Origin: DATLWN01 sp964492895
Lineage (GTDB): Bacteria; Pseudomonadota; Zetaproteobacteria; Mariprofundales; Mariprofundaceae
Assembly: GCA_964492895.1 (NCBI GenBank)
Contig: CAZBLR010000021.1
Span: forward strand, 1 to 30,944
Direction: 5' to 3'
DNA: 30,944 bases
Shown here piece after piece: positions 18,151 through 27,707 of this stretch. A program made the position numbers and the translations under genes. Within the stretch, counting starts at the first letter, position 1, and every line of letters begins with the position of its first letter. The notes below the pieces were generated by a model. That model saw nothing but the letters and a program-made list of their open reading frames with translations. It searched no databases and was not told where the DNA came from.

Positions 18151-19422
18151 ATGGAACCGGTGGCGGTGATCGGCGGCGGCCTGGCCGGCATCAGCTGCGC
18201 CCTGCATCTGGCCGAACACGGCATCGACACCGAGCTGTTCGAGGCAGCCCCGCGCCTGGGCGGACGCACCAGCTCCTTCCACGACGAGGCCGTGGACGCA
18301 TGGGTCGACAACGGCCCGCACCTCTTGATCGGCGCCTACCGCCATGCCAGGGCCTTCTTCGCCCGCCACGGCGTCACGCAGCTTACCTGGCAACCGCACC
18401 TGACCCTGCCGCTGTGGGATGCCGCACGCGGGCATTTCGCGCTGAGGACCCGTCGCTGGCTGCCCTTGCCGTGGTCGCTGGCATGGGCATCCGCGCGCCT
18501 GCCCGGTCACGGCCTGCAAACCCTGCTGGCGATGCGGCGCCTGGGCATGGCCATGCACCGGCCCGTGCCGCAGGGCTTGAGCGTCGATGCCTGGATTGCC
18601 GCCCTGGACATCCCGCCGCCGCTCACGCGCGACCTGTTGCATCCGCTGTGCCTGGGCGCCATGAACGAGGCTGCGGCGCACGCACCCGTCGCCAGCTTTG
18701 CGCACGTGCTGCGCGAGGCCTTCGCCGACCACGATGGCGCCCGCCTCGGCTGGTTCACCGCGCCGTTCGCCCAGGCCCTGGTCGCCCCGCTCGAACAGGC
18801 CATGCAGCGTCATGGTGTGCGCATTCACCTGTCCACCCGGGTCAGCGCGCTGCAGGCGCAGGACGGGCTGCCCGCAATCCGGCTCCGCTCGGGGAAGACG
18901 CGACGATTCGGGCGCGTGGTGCTGGCCATGCCTGCGCACGCACGCAACCGCCTGCTGGGCGTCGATCGCGTGATCGAGACGCGCCCGATCACCAATGTCC
19001 ACCTGTGGTTCGACGAGGACCTGCACCTGCCGCATCCACTTGTCGGCGGCATCGGCACCCTCGGCCACTGGTTCTTCGATATCGGCCGGCAGATGCCCGG
19101 CATCCCGGAGCGCTACCGGCATGTCTGCGCCGTCGTCAGTGCCGACAGCCCCGGACCGTCGCAGGACTGGACGACGCGGCTGTGCGACGAGCTCGGCCGC
19201 ATGCTGGGCCGCCGGACCATCCTGCAGCCGCGTCACGTCCGTATCGTGCACGAACAGCGGGCCACGACCCTGGTGCGCGCGGGCGCACGGCCGGTGTTGC
19301 CGGATGCGGTCCATGACGCCGGCGAACAACCGCAGCCGGGAGACCTGCCCGCGACCATCGAAACGGCCGTGATGCGTGGCATGGACACGGCCGCTCGCAT
19401 CCTGTCGACGCACGGGCGCTAG
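18151..19422 (+). CDS. hpnE: Hydroxysqualene dehydroxylase HpnE (FAD amine-oxidase family)
   Basis: 423 residues. The N-terminal FAD-binding motif VAVIGGGLAGISCALHLAEHG is followed by the GGRTSSFHD segment and the VDNGPHLLIGAY region usual for HpnE. It reduces hydroxysqualene to squalene, the last step of the HpnCDE route to hopanoids or carotenoid-like triterpenes. The cyclase (shc) is not in this window. The C-terminus is a typical amine-oxidase end (RGMDTAARIL). ATG 18151 is two bases after the hpnD stop. No T-rich terminator is visible after its stop; the gene-free AT-rich region begins there. Confidence 0.93.
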   Translation: MEPVAVIGGGLAGISCALHLAEHGIDTELFEAAPRLGGRTSSFHDEAVDAWVDNGPHLLIGAYRHARAFFARHGVTQLTWQPHLTLPLWDAARGHFALRTRRWLPLPWSLAWASARLPGHGLQTLLAMRRLGMAMHRPVPQGLSVDAWIAALDIPPPLTRDLLHPLCLGAMNEAAAHAPVASFAHVLREAFADHDGARLGWFTAPFAQALVAPLEQAMQRHGVRIHLSTRVSALQAQDGLPAIRLRSGKTRRFGRVVLAMPAHARNRLLGVDRVIETRPITNVHLWFDEDLHLPHPLVGGIGTLGHWFFDIGRQMPGIPERYRHVCAVVSADSPGPSQDWTTRLCDELGRMLGRRTILQPRHVRIVHEQRATTLVRAGARPVLPDAVHDAGEQPQPGDLPATIETAVMRGMDTAARILSTHGR

Positions 19423-19612
19423 GGCCGCACGGGAACGAATCATACCGGCTTATCCACCACCTACGTGGCTGCTTCTAGGCTTCCGCCGATTTTATGCAGG
19501 CGATACTTTATCATAATTCCATTAGTATTTGTTTTAAAAAGATAATATTGCATGCTTAAATTTAAGGCATTTGACCGAAAGGTGGGCGGCGGCCAAAAAA
19601 ATCCGGCCTTGC

Positions 19613-19659
19613 GGCAACCTTATCCACCAGGTTATCCACAGATGCTGTGGATGGTTGCC
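19613..19659. repeat. Nested inverted repeat within the DnaA-box cluster
   Basis: The perfect hairpin ATCCACAG-ATG-CTGTGGAT (19634-19652) is nested in outer arms GGCAACC (19613-19619) and GGTTGCC (19653-19659). The right arm can instead pair with GGCAACC-TT-ATCCAC (19613-19627), 13 pairs with a 2-base bulge. The two structures exclude each other and involve three of the DnaA-like boxes. Confidence 0.6.
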
Positions 19660-19731
19660 ACAAGCCCTTGTAATATCAATGTAATCATCCTGTCATGTTC
19701 GATCGTCGCCTGCAGGCGGGCGCGGACCGCC

Positions 19732-19759
19732 TTGCATCAGCCGTCGGCACTCGTATGAT
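19732..19759 (+). promoter_or_regulatory. Possible sigma70 promoter of coq7
   Basis: TTGCAT (19732-19737) and TATGAT (19754-19759) are 16 bp apart. The predicted transcription start is at or next to ATG 19767. No ribosome-binding site precedes any candidate coq7 start, so a leaderless transcript is possible. Confidence 0.4.
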
Positions 19760-19766
19760 CCTTGCG

Positions 19767-20420
19767 ATGACCGCACGGCTTCCCCTTCGCCATCAGACCC
19801 TCAGCGACCGGGCCATCGCCCACCTCGACCATGCCCTGTTCAATATCTTCTGCGAACAGCCCAGCTCCCGTCCGTATCCGGCCGAGCAGCGCGAGGAACC
19901 TTCGCTGCCGGCCGCCGAGCGCCGCCTGTCGGCCGGGCTGATGCGTGTCAACCATGCCGGGGAGATGGCGGCACAGGCGCTGTACCAGGGCCAGAGCCTG
20001 ACGGCGCGCAACCCGGCCCTGCGCGACAAGTTCCGCCAGGCCTCGATCGAGGAGGCCGACCACCTGAACTGGTGCCGCCGGCGCCTTACCGAGCTGGATG
20101 CCAGGCCGTCCCTGCTCGATCCGTTGTGGTACGCGGGATCCCTGGCCATCGGCATTGCCGCCGGCATCGCCGGCGATCGCTGGAACCTCGGTTTCCTGGC
20201 CGAGACCGAGCATCAGGTCGTGCGCCACCTGGACAGCCACCTTGCGCGGCTTCCCGCACAAGATGCACGCAGCCGAGGCATTGTCGAACAGATGAAGATC
20301 GACGAGGGGCAGCATGCCGCGCTGGCCGAGTCGCTGGGCGCGGCCGAGCTGCCTGCCCCGGTCAAGGGCATGATGCGCCTGACCTCGAAGATCATGACGA
20401 CCCTGGCCGAACGCCTGTAG
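19767..20420 (+). CDS. coq7: Coq7-type ubiquinone biosynthesis monooxygenase (demethoxyubiquinone hydroxylase)
   Basis: 217 residues from ATG 19767. It is a di-iron four-helix-bundle enzyme with iron-ligand motifs RVNHAGEMAAQALYQGQ, EEADHLNW, ETEHQVV and DEGQHA (the E...E-x-x-H pattern twice). It hydroxylates demethoxyubiquinone using oxygen, so the organism makes ubiquinone aerobically. The start is uncertain: ATGs at 19755 and 19695 are in frame, but the earlier sequence (Arg/Ala-rich) does not look like the family N-terminus, and no start has a clear ribosome-binding site. It lies between the DnaA-box region and yebC, with about 100 bp to yebC. Confidence 0.92.
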   Translation: MTARLPLRHQTLSDRAIAHLDHALFNIFCEQPSSRPYPAEQREEPSLPAAERRLSAGLMRVNHAGEMAAQALYQGQSLTARNPALRDKFRQASIEEADHLNWCRRRLTELDARPSLLDPLWYAGSLAIGIAAGIAGDRWNLGFLAETEHQVVRHLDSHLARLPAQDARSRGIVEQMKIDEGQHAALAESLGAAELPAPVKGMMRLTSKIMTTLAERL

Positions 20421-20517
20421 GCGCACCCTGACGCGGTAGCCGGAAACCTGTAGCCTGCTGCCGATTTCGAGCTGCCGATACAGCGATACCAGCCGCGCGA
20501 TACAAGGAAAAGCCGTC

Positions 20518-21273
20518 ATGTCCGGACACAGCAAATGGTCAACGATCAAGCACAAGAAGGCGGCCGCGGATGCCAAGCGCGGCAAGGTCTTCACGCGCTA
20601 CATCCGCGAGATCACCGTGGCCGCACGCCTGGGCGGTGGCGATGCGGATGCCAATCCCCGCCTGCGCGCCGCCGTCAACGCGGCGCGCGCCGTCAACATG
20701 CCCAAGGACAACATCGAGCGCGCCATCGCGCGCGGGGCCGGCGGCGATGACGGCGCCGCCCTCGAGGAGATCCGTTACGAAGGCTACGGCCAGGCGGGCG
20801 TGGCCATCCTCGTCGACTGCATGACCGACAACCGCAACCGCACCGTCTCCGATGTGCGCTCGGCCTTCACCAAGGGCGGCGGCAACCTCGGCGAAAGCGG
20901 CTGCGTATCGTGGATGTTCCACCAGAAGGGCCTGTTCGTGTTCGACCGGACCAAGGCCGGCGAGGAGACGCTGATGGAGATCGGCATGGAGGCGGGCGCC
21001 GAGGACATCGTCGACAAGCCGGACGAGGGCGCCATCGAGGTGACCTGCGCCCCCACCGACTTCGTGGCGCTGCAGGAGGCCTTCGAGCAGGAAGGGCTGT
21101 CCCCGGAGGTCGGCGAGATCTCGTGGATACCCGAGAACACCATCCACATCGAAGGCGAGGAGGCCGAGAAGGTGCTGCGGCTCATCGAGCGGCTCGAGGA
21201 TCTCGACGACGTGCAGAACGTCTATGCCAACTTCGATATCTCCGAAGAAGCCATGCAGCGCCTGAGCGCATGA
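20518..21273 (+). CDS. yebC: YebC/PmpR-family regulator or translation factor
   Basis: 251 residues. The N-terminus MSGHSKWSTIKHKKAAADAKRGKVF is the near-invariant YebC signature. VNMPKDNIERAI and the DNRNRTVSDVRSAFTKGGGNLGESGCVSWMF block are also typical. Members are described as DNA-binding regulators and, more recently, as factors easing ribosome stalling at proline stretches; which applies here cannot be told. ATG 20518 has AAGGA at 20504-20508, nine bases upstream. Its stop overlaps the ruvC start. The yebC-ruvC pairing is widespread. Confidence 0.96.
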   Translation: MSGHSKWSTIKHKKAAADAKRGKVFTRYIREITVAARLGGGDADANPRLRAAVNAARAVNMPKDNIERAIARGAGGDDGAALEEIRYEGYGQAGVAILVDCMTDNRNRTVSDVRSAFTKGGGNLGESGCVSWMFHQKGLFVFDRTKAGEETLMEIGMEAGAEDIVDKPDEGAIEVTCAPTDFVALQEAFEQEGLSPEVGEISWIPENTIHIEGEEAEKVLRLIERLEDLDDVQNVYANFDISEEAMQRLSA

Positions 21274-21779
21274 TGCGTCTGCTGGGCGTGGACCCGGGAT
21301 CACGGCATACCGGCATCGGCATCATCGATGCGGACGGCTCGCGCATCCTCCATGTGCACCACGAGGTCATCCATACCGGCGACGGCACGCTGGCCGAGCG
21401 GCTGCACATCCTGTTCACGCGGCTCAAGGCCGTGATCGCCGCCTACAGCCCCCAATCGGCCGGCATGGAGGACGTGTTCGTGGCCAAGAATGCCGCCTCG
21501 GCCCTGAAACTGGGCCAGGCCAGGGGTGCGCTGATCGCCGCCTGCGCCGATGCGGGACTCACGGTGACCGCGTATTCCCCGACCGCGGTCAAGCAGGCCG
21601 TCGTCGGCTTCGGACGCGCCGACAAGGCCCAGATCCAGCACATGATCCAGGTGCTGCTGAAGCCCTCCCCGACCCCGGCCGAGGATGCCGCCGACGCCCT
21701 TGCAGTTGCCATCTGCCATGCCCATCATAGCCGCATGCAGGCAATCGCGGACAGGCAACAGTCGCGGAGCCGCCCGTGA
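21270..21779 (+). CDS. ruvC: Holliday junction resolvase RuvC
   Basis: 169 residues. It has the RNase H-like nuclease fold with acidic catalytic residues in LLGVDPGSRHTGIGI (first Asp), GMEDVFVAKNAASALKLGQARG (Glu) and PAEDAADALAVAICHAHH (last two Asp). The lysine-rich SPTAVKQAVVGFGRADKAQIQHMI block contacts the junction. It cuts Holliday junctions symmetrically together with RuvAB. ATG 21270 overlaps the yebC stop; a second ATG at 21273 is equally possible. The stop overlaps the ruvA GTG start. Confidence 0.97.
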   Translation: MMRLLGVDPGSRHTGIGIIDADGSRILHVHHEVIHTGDGTLAERLHILFTRLKAVIAAYSPQSAGMEDVFVAKNAASALKLGQARGALIAACADAGLTVTAYSPTAVKQAVVGFGRADKAQIQHMIQVLLKPSPTPAEDAADALAVAICHAHHSRMQAIADRQQSRSRP

Positions 21780-22351
21780 TCGGCTGGCTTTCCGGAACCG
21801 TGCGTGACATCGACCCGATCGGCGTCGTCGTGCTCGACACGGGCGGCGTCGGCTACGAGCTGCACCTGAGCCTGCAGACCCTGTGCCGCCTGCAGCAGGG
21901 ACAGAAAGCGGAGCTGTTCGTCCATACCCACGTGCGCGAGGACCAGCTGACGCTGTTCGGCTTCGCCTCGATGGCCGAGCGCGCCCTGTTCCGCAAGCTG
22001 ACGACGGTCTCCGGCATCGGCGCCCGCCTCGGGCTGAACCTGATGTCCGGCATCTCGGTGGAGGATCTGATGCGGGCCATCGACCAGGGAGACGACGACG
22101 CCATCGCGCGCACCCCGGGCATCGGCAAGAAGACGGCGCAGCGCCTGATCCTGGAACTCAAGGGCAAGCTCGATACCGGCCACGTGGCCGGCACCACCTC
22201 CCTGCCCGGCAGCGCCGTCGCCGAGGACGTGCGCTCCGCCCTGATCAACCTCGGCTACAAGCCGGCGCAGATCGACCCGGCGCTGAAGCGCGCCGGGGCC
22301 CATGACGACTTCGAATCGATGTTCCGCGAAACGCTGAAGGCGATCGGCTGA
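21776..22351 (+). CDS. ruvA: Holliday junction branch-migration protein RuvA
   Basis: 191 residues. The OB-fold N-terminal domain (MIGWLSGTV, VGYELHLSLQT, REDQLTLFGF) is followed by two helix-hairpin-helix motifs (VSGIGARLGLNLMSG and TPGIGKKTAQRLILELKGKL). A flexible linker leads to the C-terminal RuvB-binding three-helix domain (EDVRSALINLGYKPAQI). It binds four-way junctions as tetramers and loads RuvB. The start is GTG 21776, overlapping the ruvC TGA (GTGA). This is the family start and no ATG is nearby. Confidence 0.97.
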   Translation: MIGWLSGTVRDIDPIGVVVLDTGGVGYELHLSLQTLCRLQQGQKAELFVHTHVREDQLTLFGFASMAERALFRKLTTVSGIGARLGLNLMSGISVEDLMRAIDQGDDDAIARTPGIGKKTAQRLILELKGKLDTGHVAGTTSLPGSAVAEDVRSALINLGYKPAQIDPALKRAGAHDDFESMFRETLKAIG

Positions 22352-22353
22352 CC

Positions 22354-23387
<1,034 letters not shown>

Positions 23388-23391
<4 letters not shown>

Positions 23392-23822
23392 CCGCCTTCA
23401 GCCACCGACTGCCGGTGCGCGTCTACTACGAGGACACCGACCACGGCGGCGTCGTCTATCACGCCAATTACCTGAAATACATGGAGCGCGGCCGCACCGA
23501 ATTCCTGCGTGCCGGCGGCATCGAGCTCGATGCGCTGGAGGCCGAGGCCGGGGTGCTGTTCGCCGTCACCGACATCCGGGTGCGCTACCACCAGCCGGCC
23601 CGCTTCAACGATGCGCTGGCGGTCGAGAGCGCCCTGACGGGCCTGCGCGGGGCCCGCCTGTCGTTCCATCAGGTCGTGCGCCGCACGGCCGACGACGCCC
23701 TGCTGGTCGAGGCCGACGTGCACGTCGCCTGCATCGATCGCCAGGGCAAGGCGAGGCGCATCCCGGAATCGGTCAAGTCCGTGATCCGCATCCACCTGAC
23801 TACCCCACCCACCAAGGAGTGA
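23388..23822 (+). CDS. ybgC: YbgC acyl-CoA thioesterase (hot-dog fold) of the Tol-Pal cluster
   Basis: 144 residues. It is a 4-hydroxybenzoyl-CoA-thioesterase-like hot-dog protein with the catalytic stretch VYYEDTDHGGVVYHANYLKYMERGRTE, where the Asp of DTDHGG acts in hydrolysis. YbgC is the usual first gene of tol-pal clusters and cleaves short- or medium-chain acyl-CoA; its link with Tol-Pal function is unclear. ATG 23388 overlaps the ruvB stop (ATGA). The stop sits inside the tolQ ribosome-binding region, which suggests coupled translation. Confidence 0.95.
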
Positions 23823-23824
23823 GC

Positions 23825-24517
<693 letters not shown>

Positions 24518-24659
24518 CGGATATGGCACGGATTCCGACCGATGCGCTGTCGCCCCACCCGGGTCCAAAATGGGGCCAATCAAGGCGCGAGGAGTGAAGT
24601 TTGGTACATCCAGATAAACGACAAGCAACGCAGAGTGGCGTCATTTGGGGCATAGGCTG
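24518..24659. repeat. Atypical tolQ-tolR spacer, possible small repeat insertion
   Basis: The spacer begins with an ATG five bases after the tolQ stop that opens only a 24-codon frame (24523-24597). The rest (about 24570-24655) does not look like its neighbours. Near its ends are the imperfect inverted words CCAAAATG (24575-24582) and CATTTGG (about 24628-24634). Such a spacer inside an otherwise tightly packed tol operon looks like a small repeat or remnant inserted at the tolR 5' end. Whether copies exist elsewhere cannot be seen here. Confidence 0.35.
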
Positions 24660-25053
<394 letters not shown>

Positions 25054-25079
<26 letters not shown>

Positions 25080-25779
25080 TCCCCACGCGGACCCCGCGGA
25101 CCTGCATGGCCTGGATCTGCTGGTCTCGCTGCTGGTCCACGCCCTGGTCATCGGCACCATCGTCGTGCTGGCGCTGTGGGAGGTCCACCATACCCCGAAG
25201 CCGTTGCAGCGCATCGAGGTCAGCATGATCACGCCGGCCGCCCTGGACCGCATGCTGCGCCAGGCGGCCCGGCCACAAGCGAAGCCCCGGCAGCAGGCTC
25301 GGCCCGAGAAGGCCCGGCCGCAGCCGTCGAAGATGCCGGCGCCGACCCGGCCGGCGAGGAAGCCGGCCAAGGCCGAAGCACCGTTCGATCCCTTCAAGCC
25401 GCTGGAGTCCAAGCAGGACACGACCGCGACCACCACCCGCAGCAATAATAGCGGCACCCTCGCGAACATGCAGATGCAGCAGCTGTCGCAGCAGGAGATG
25501 AACCGCTACATCGCCATGATCCAGGCATCCGTGGAACGCCACTGGAAGGTCCCCGTCAGCCTCGGGCCGGTGAAGAACCCTCTCGTGGAACTGCGCCTGA
25601 ACCCGGACGGCAGCGTGGCCTCGATCCGCATCCTCGAAAGCTCCGGCAATGCCGCGCTGGATGACTCGCTCGGGCGCGCCATCATGGCCGCCGCGCCCTT
25701 CCAGCTGCCGCAGAAGCAGTTCGAGGCCTTCCGCGACAACCGCATCCGCTTCGTGCCCAAGGTCAACCAGCCGCAGTAG
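25054..25779 (+). CDS. tolA: Tol-Pal energy transducer TolA (short form)
   Basis: 241 residues, much shorter than E. coli TolA (421). It has one N-terminal membrane helix (about residues 22-42, LLVSLLVHALVIGTIVVLAL). A compact Pro/Lys/Arg/Ala-rich linker of about 60 residues replaces the long helical domain II. The TolA/TonB-type C-terminal domain follows (YIAMIQASVERHWKVP, VELRLNPDGSVASIRILESSGN). It spans the periplasm and links TolQR to TolB and Pal. The start is TTG 25054, inside tolR, supported by AGAAGG at 25042-25047, six bases upstream. No ATG or GTG lies near the membrane helix. Confidence 0.92.
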
Positions 25780-25844
25780 GCCCGCCCGGACAGGGCAGGA
25801 ACAGACCCTTGTAAGCCGGCGGTTGCGGCGCTAGAAAGCTGCCC

Positions 25845-27122
25845 ATGCGCCTGATTCCATCCCTGCTCTGCCTGCTCGTCCTCGCCATTTCCCAATCCAT
25901 CCCGCAGCAGGCCGCAGGCGCCGAATTCGAGATCTACCAGTCGAGCTACAAACCGCTGCAGCTGGCCCTGGAGGTCGATGCGGACCCGAGCCTGCAGGTC
26001 CAGTCCTCGCTGATCGACAATGTGGTGCAGAACGACCTGGGCTCCAGCCAGTCCTTCGCAGCCATGAACCCCCTGAGCTTCCTGGATTCCGCTTCCGAAT
26101 CCTGGAAGCAGGTCGATTACGGCGACTGGCGCCTGATCGGCGCCGACGTGCTGGCCCTGTGCCACATGACGGTCACGGCCAGCGGCTGGCAGATCCAGGT
26201 GCAGGTGCACGACCCGTTCCGCAGCAAGATCCTCGGCTCCGCCAGCTTCACGGCCACCGCCGACAACCTCCGGGCGACGGCGCACGAGGTATCCAACTAC
26301 ATCTACCGGACCGTGCTGGGCATCCCGGGCTATTTCAGCTCGCACATCATCTACGTGCGCAAGCTGCAAACCACCTCCGACCTGGTGTACATGGACCAGG
26401 ACGGCGCCAACAAGCAGGTCGTGGCCCGCAATTTCACGCTGCTGCTGTCACCGGACTGGTCGCCCGACGGCAAGTTCGTGGCCCTGAACACCTATGTCGG
26501 CGACCAGCCGCGCATCGAGCTGTTCGACCTGCAGAGCGGCAGGCGCCAGACCATCGCCGATTACAACGGCCTGAACAGCACGCCGGCCTTTTCGCCCGAC
26601 GGGCGCCGTATCGCCGCCACGCTGTCCTATGCCGGCACCCCGCAGATCTACATCTACGACCTGAAGACCCAGAAATGGCGGCTGGTCACGCATACCGGCG
26701 GCATCAACACCTCGCCGACCTGGTCGCCCGACGGCAAGTGGATCGCCTTCACCACCAACCGCGACGGCTCACCGCAGATCTACCGCAAGAACCTGGAAAC
26801 GGGCGAGGTCGACCGCGTCAGCCTGGTCGGCACCTACAACACCTCCCCGGCCTGGTCGCCGAAAGGCGATCGCATCGCCTTCATCTCGCTGAAGAACTGG
26901 GCCTATGCCATCACGACCGTGCAGGTCGACGGCAGCGACATCCGCTATCTGGCCACGGGCAAGGTCGAGTCCCCGGCCTGGTCCCCCAACGGCCAGATGC
27001 TGGTCTACGCGGAGGAGCACCAGGGCATCCGCCAGCTGTACCGCATCCCGAGCTGGGGCGGGCATCCGGTAGCCATCACCCCCGTCAACGAGGACGCCTC
27101 CGACCCGGCCTGGTCCCGCTAG
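25845..27122 (+). CDS. tolB: Tol-Pal system periplasmic beta-propeller protein TolB
   Basis: 425 residues. A signal peptide (MRLIPSLLCLLVLAISQSIP, cleavage about after AAGA) leads to an N-terminal alpha/beta domain with the conserved WKQVDYGDWRLIGADVLALC stretch. A six-bladed beta-propeller follows with repeated SPDG/W motifs (PDWSPDGKFVA, PAFSPDGRRIA, PTWSPDGKWIA, PAWSPKGDRIA, PAWSPNGQML). TolB binds Pal and the TolA C-terminus. A 65-bp spacer separates it from tolA. The likely pal promoter begins at its stop codon. Confidence 0.97.
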   Translation: MRLIPSLLCLLVLAISQSIPQQAAGAEFEIYQSSYKPLQLALEVDADPSLQVQSSLIDNVVQNDLGSSQSFAAMNPLSFLDSASESWKQVDYGDWRLIGADVLALCHMTVTASGWQIQVQVHDPFRSKILGSASFTATADNLRATAHEVSNYIYRTVLGIPGYFSSHIIYVRKLQTTSDLVYMDQDGANKQVVARNFTLLLSPDWSPDGKFVALNTYVGDQPRIELFDLQSGRRQTIADYNGLNSTPAFSPDGRRIAATLSYAGTPQIYIYDLKTQKWRLVTHTGGINTSPTWSPDGKWIAFTTNRDGSPQIYRKNLETGEVDRVSLVGTYNTSPAWSPKGDRIAFISLKNWAYAITTVQVDGSDIRYLATGKVESPAWSPNGQMLVYAEEHQGIRQLYRIPSWGGHPVAITPVNEDASDPAWSR

Positions 27123-27147
27123 ACAAGACCCCGAAGACATCTATACT
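27120..27147 (+). promoter_or_regulatory. Probable sigma70 promoter of pal
   Basis: TAGACA (27120-27125, overlapping the tolB stop) and TATACT (27142-27147) are 16 bp apart, each one base off consensus. This would give pal extra transcription, in line with its need for many copies per cell. Confidence 0.5.
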
Positions 27148-27211
27148 CGGCGTTAAACTCGTTCATTTCGGCCGTTTAGGCAGCCTGGACGAAAATCACG
27201 GAGGGATTCCG

Positions 27212-27691
27212 ATGCATGTGAACCATATCAAGCTTGCAGCCGTTGCATGCCTTGCAGCCGGCCTGTTCATGTCGGGCTGTGCCAAAAAGGAGCAGGTGGT
27301 TGAGCCCGCCGCCAAACCCGAGGCGCAAACCGTGCAGCCGGTGCAGAAGACGGTCGCCAAGCCGTCCACCAACTCGGTGTACTTCGCATTCGACAAGTCC
27401 GAGCTGGATGCGGCCGCCACCGCCACGCTCGACGCCAACGCCGAATGGCTGAACGCCAATCCGAGCGTCGACGTCACGGTCGAGGGCAACTGCGACCAGC
27501 GCGGCACCCGCGAATACAACCTGGCCCTGGGTCAGCGTCGTGCCAATTCCGTGGCCGGCTATCTGGAGAAGCATGGTGTTGCCGCCAGCCGCATCAAGAC
27601 CGTGTCGTTCGGCAAGGAACGCCCGGTCTGCAAGGGCACCGGCGAGGCCTGCTGGGCCCAGAACCGGCGTGCGGATATTGTCAGCAAGTAA
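27212..27691 (+). CDS. pal: Peptidoglycan-associated lipoprotein Pal
   Basis: 159 residues. A lipoprotein signal (MHVNHIKLAAVACLAAGLFM, lipobox LFMSGC with Cys near residue 23) is followed by a 30-residue linker. An OmpA-like domain comes next, with VYFAFDKSELDAAATATL, the peptidoglycan-binding VEGNCDQRGTREYNLALGQRRA motif and a conserved ending ALGQRRANSVAGYL...RRADIVSK. It anchors the outer membrane to peptidoglycan and binds TolB. ATG 27212 has GGAGGG at 27200-27205, six bases upstream. It is followed by a strong hairpin covering the cpoB start. Confidence 0.97.
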   Translation: MHVNHIKLAAVACLAAGLFMSGCAKKEQVVEPAAKPEAQTVQPVQKTVAKPSTNSVYFAFDKSELDAAATATLDANAEWLNANPSVDVTVEGNCDQRGTREYNLALGQRRANSVAGYLEKHGVAASRIKTVSFGKERPVCKGTGEACWAQNRRADIVSK

Positions 27692-27707
27692 TCTGACGAT
27701 CTTCGGT

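Larger units (their letters stand above)
19423..19766. other. AT-rich gene-free region with DnaA-box cluster (possible replication origin or DnaA-binding locus)
   Basis: This is the longest gene-free stretch. Bases 19501-19580 contain only 20 G/C out of 80, in otherwise GC-rich DNA. DnaA-box-like 9-mers are TTATCCACC (19450-19458), TTATCCACC (19620-19628), a perfect TTATCCACA (19632-19640) and, inverted, CCATCCACA (19654-19646). An A7 tract lies near 19600. The order box, AT-rich block, boxes resembles a bacterial origin (duplex-unwinding element plus DnaA boxes). Genes to the right all point right, and the long rimP operon to the left points left, as expected around an origin. dnaA, dnaN, gidA and rpmH are absent, so this could instead be a DnaA-titration or regulatory site. 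Confidence 0.5.

Noticed and set aside
19552..19758. 68-codon frame in the DnaA-box region
   Set aside because: No ribosome-binding site; it runs through the nested inverted repeat and its product resembles nothing. The DNA signals explain the region better.
24523..24597. 24-codon mini-frame after tolQ
   Set aside because: Too short to call as a gene and in a different frame from tolR; treated as a possible remnant of the old tolR start.
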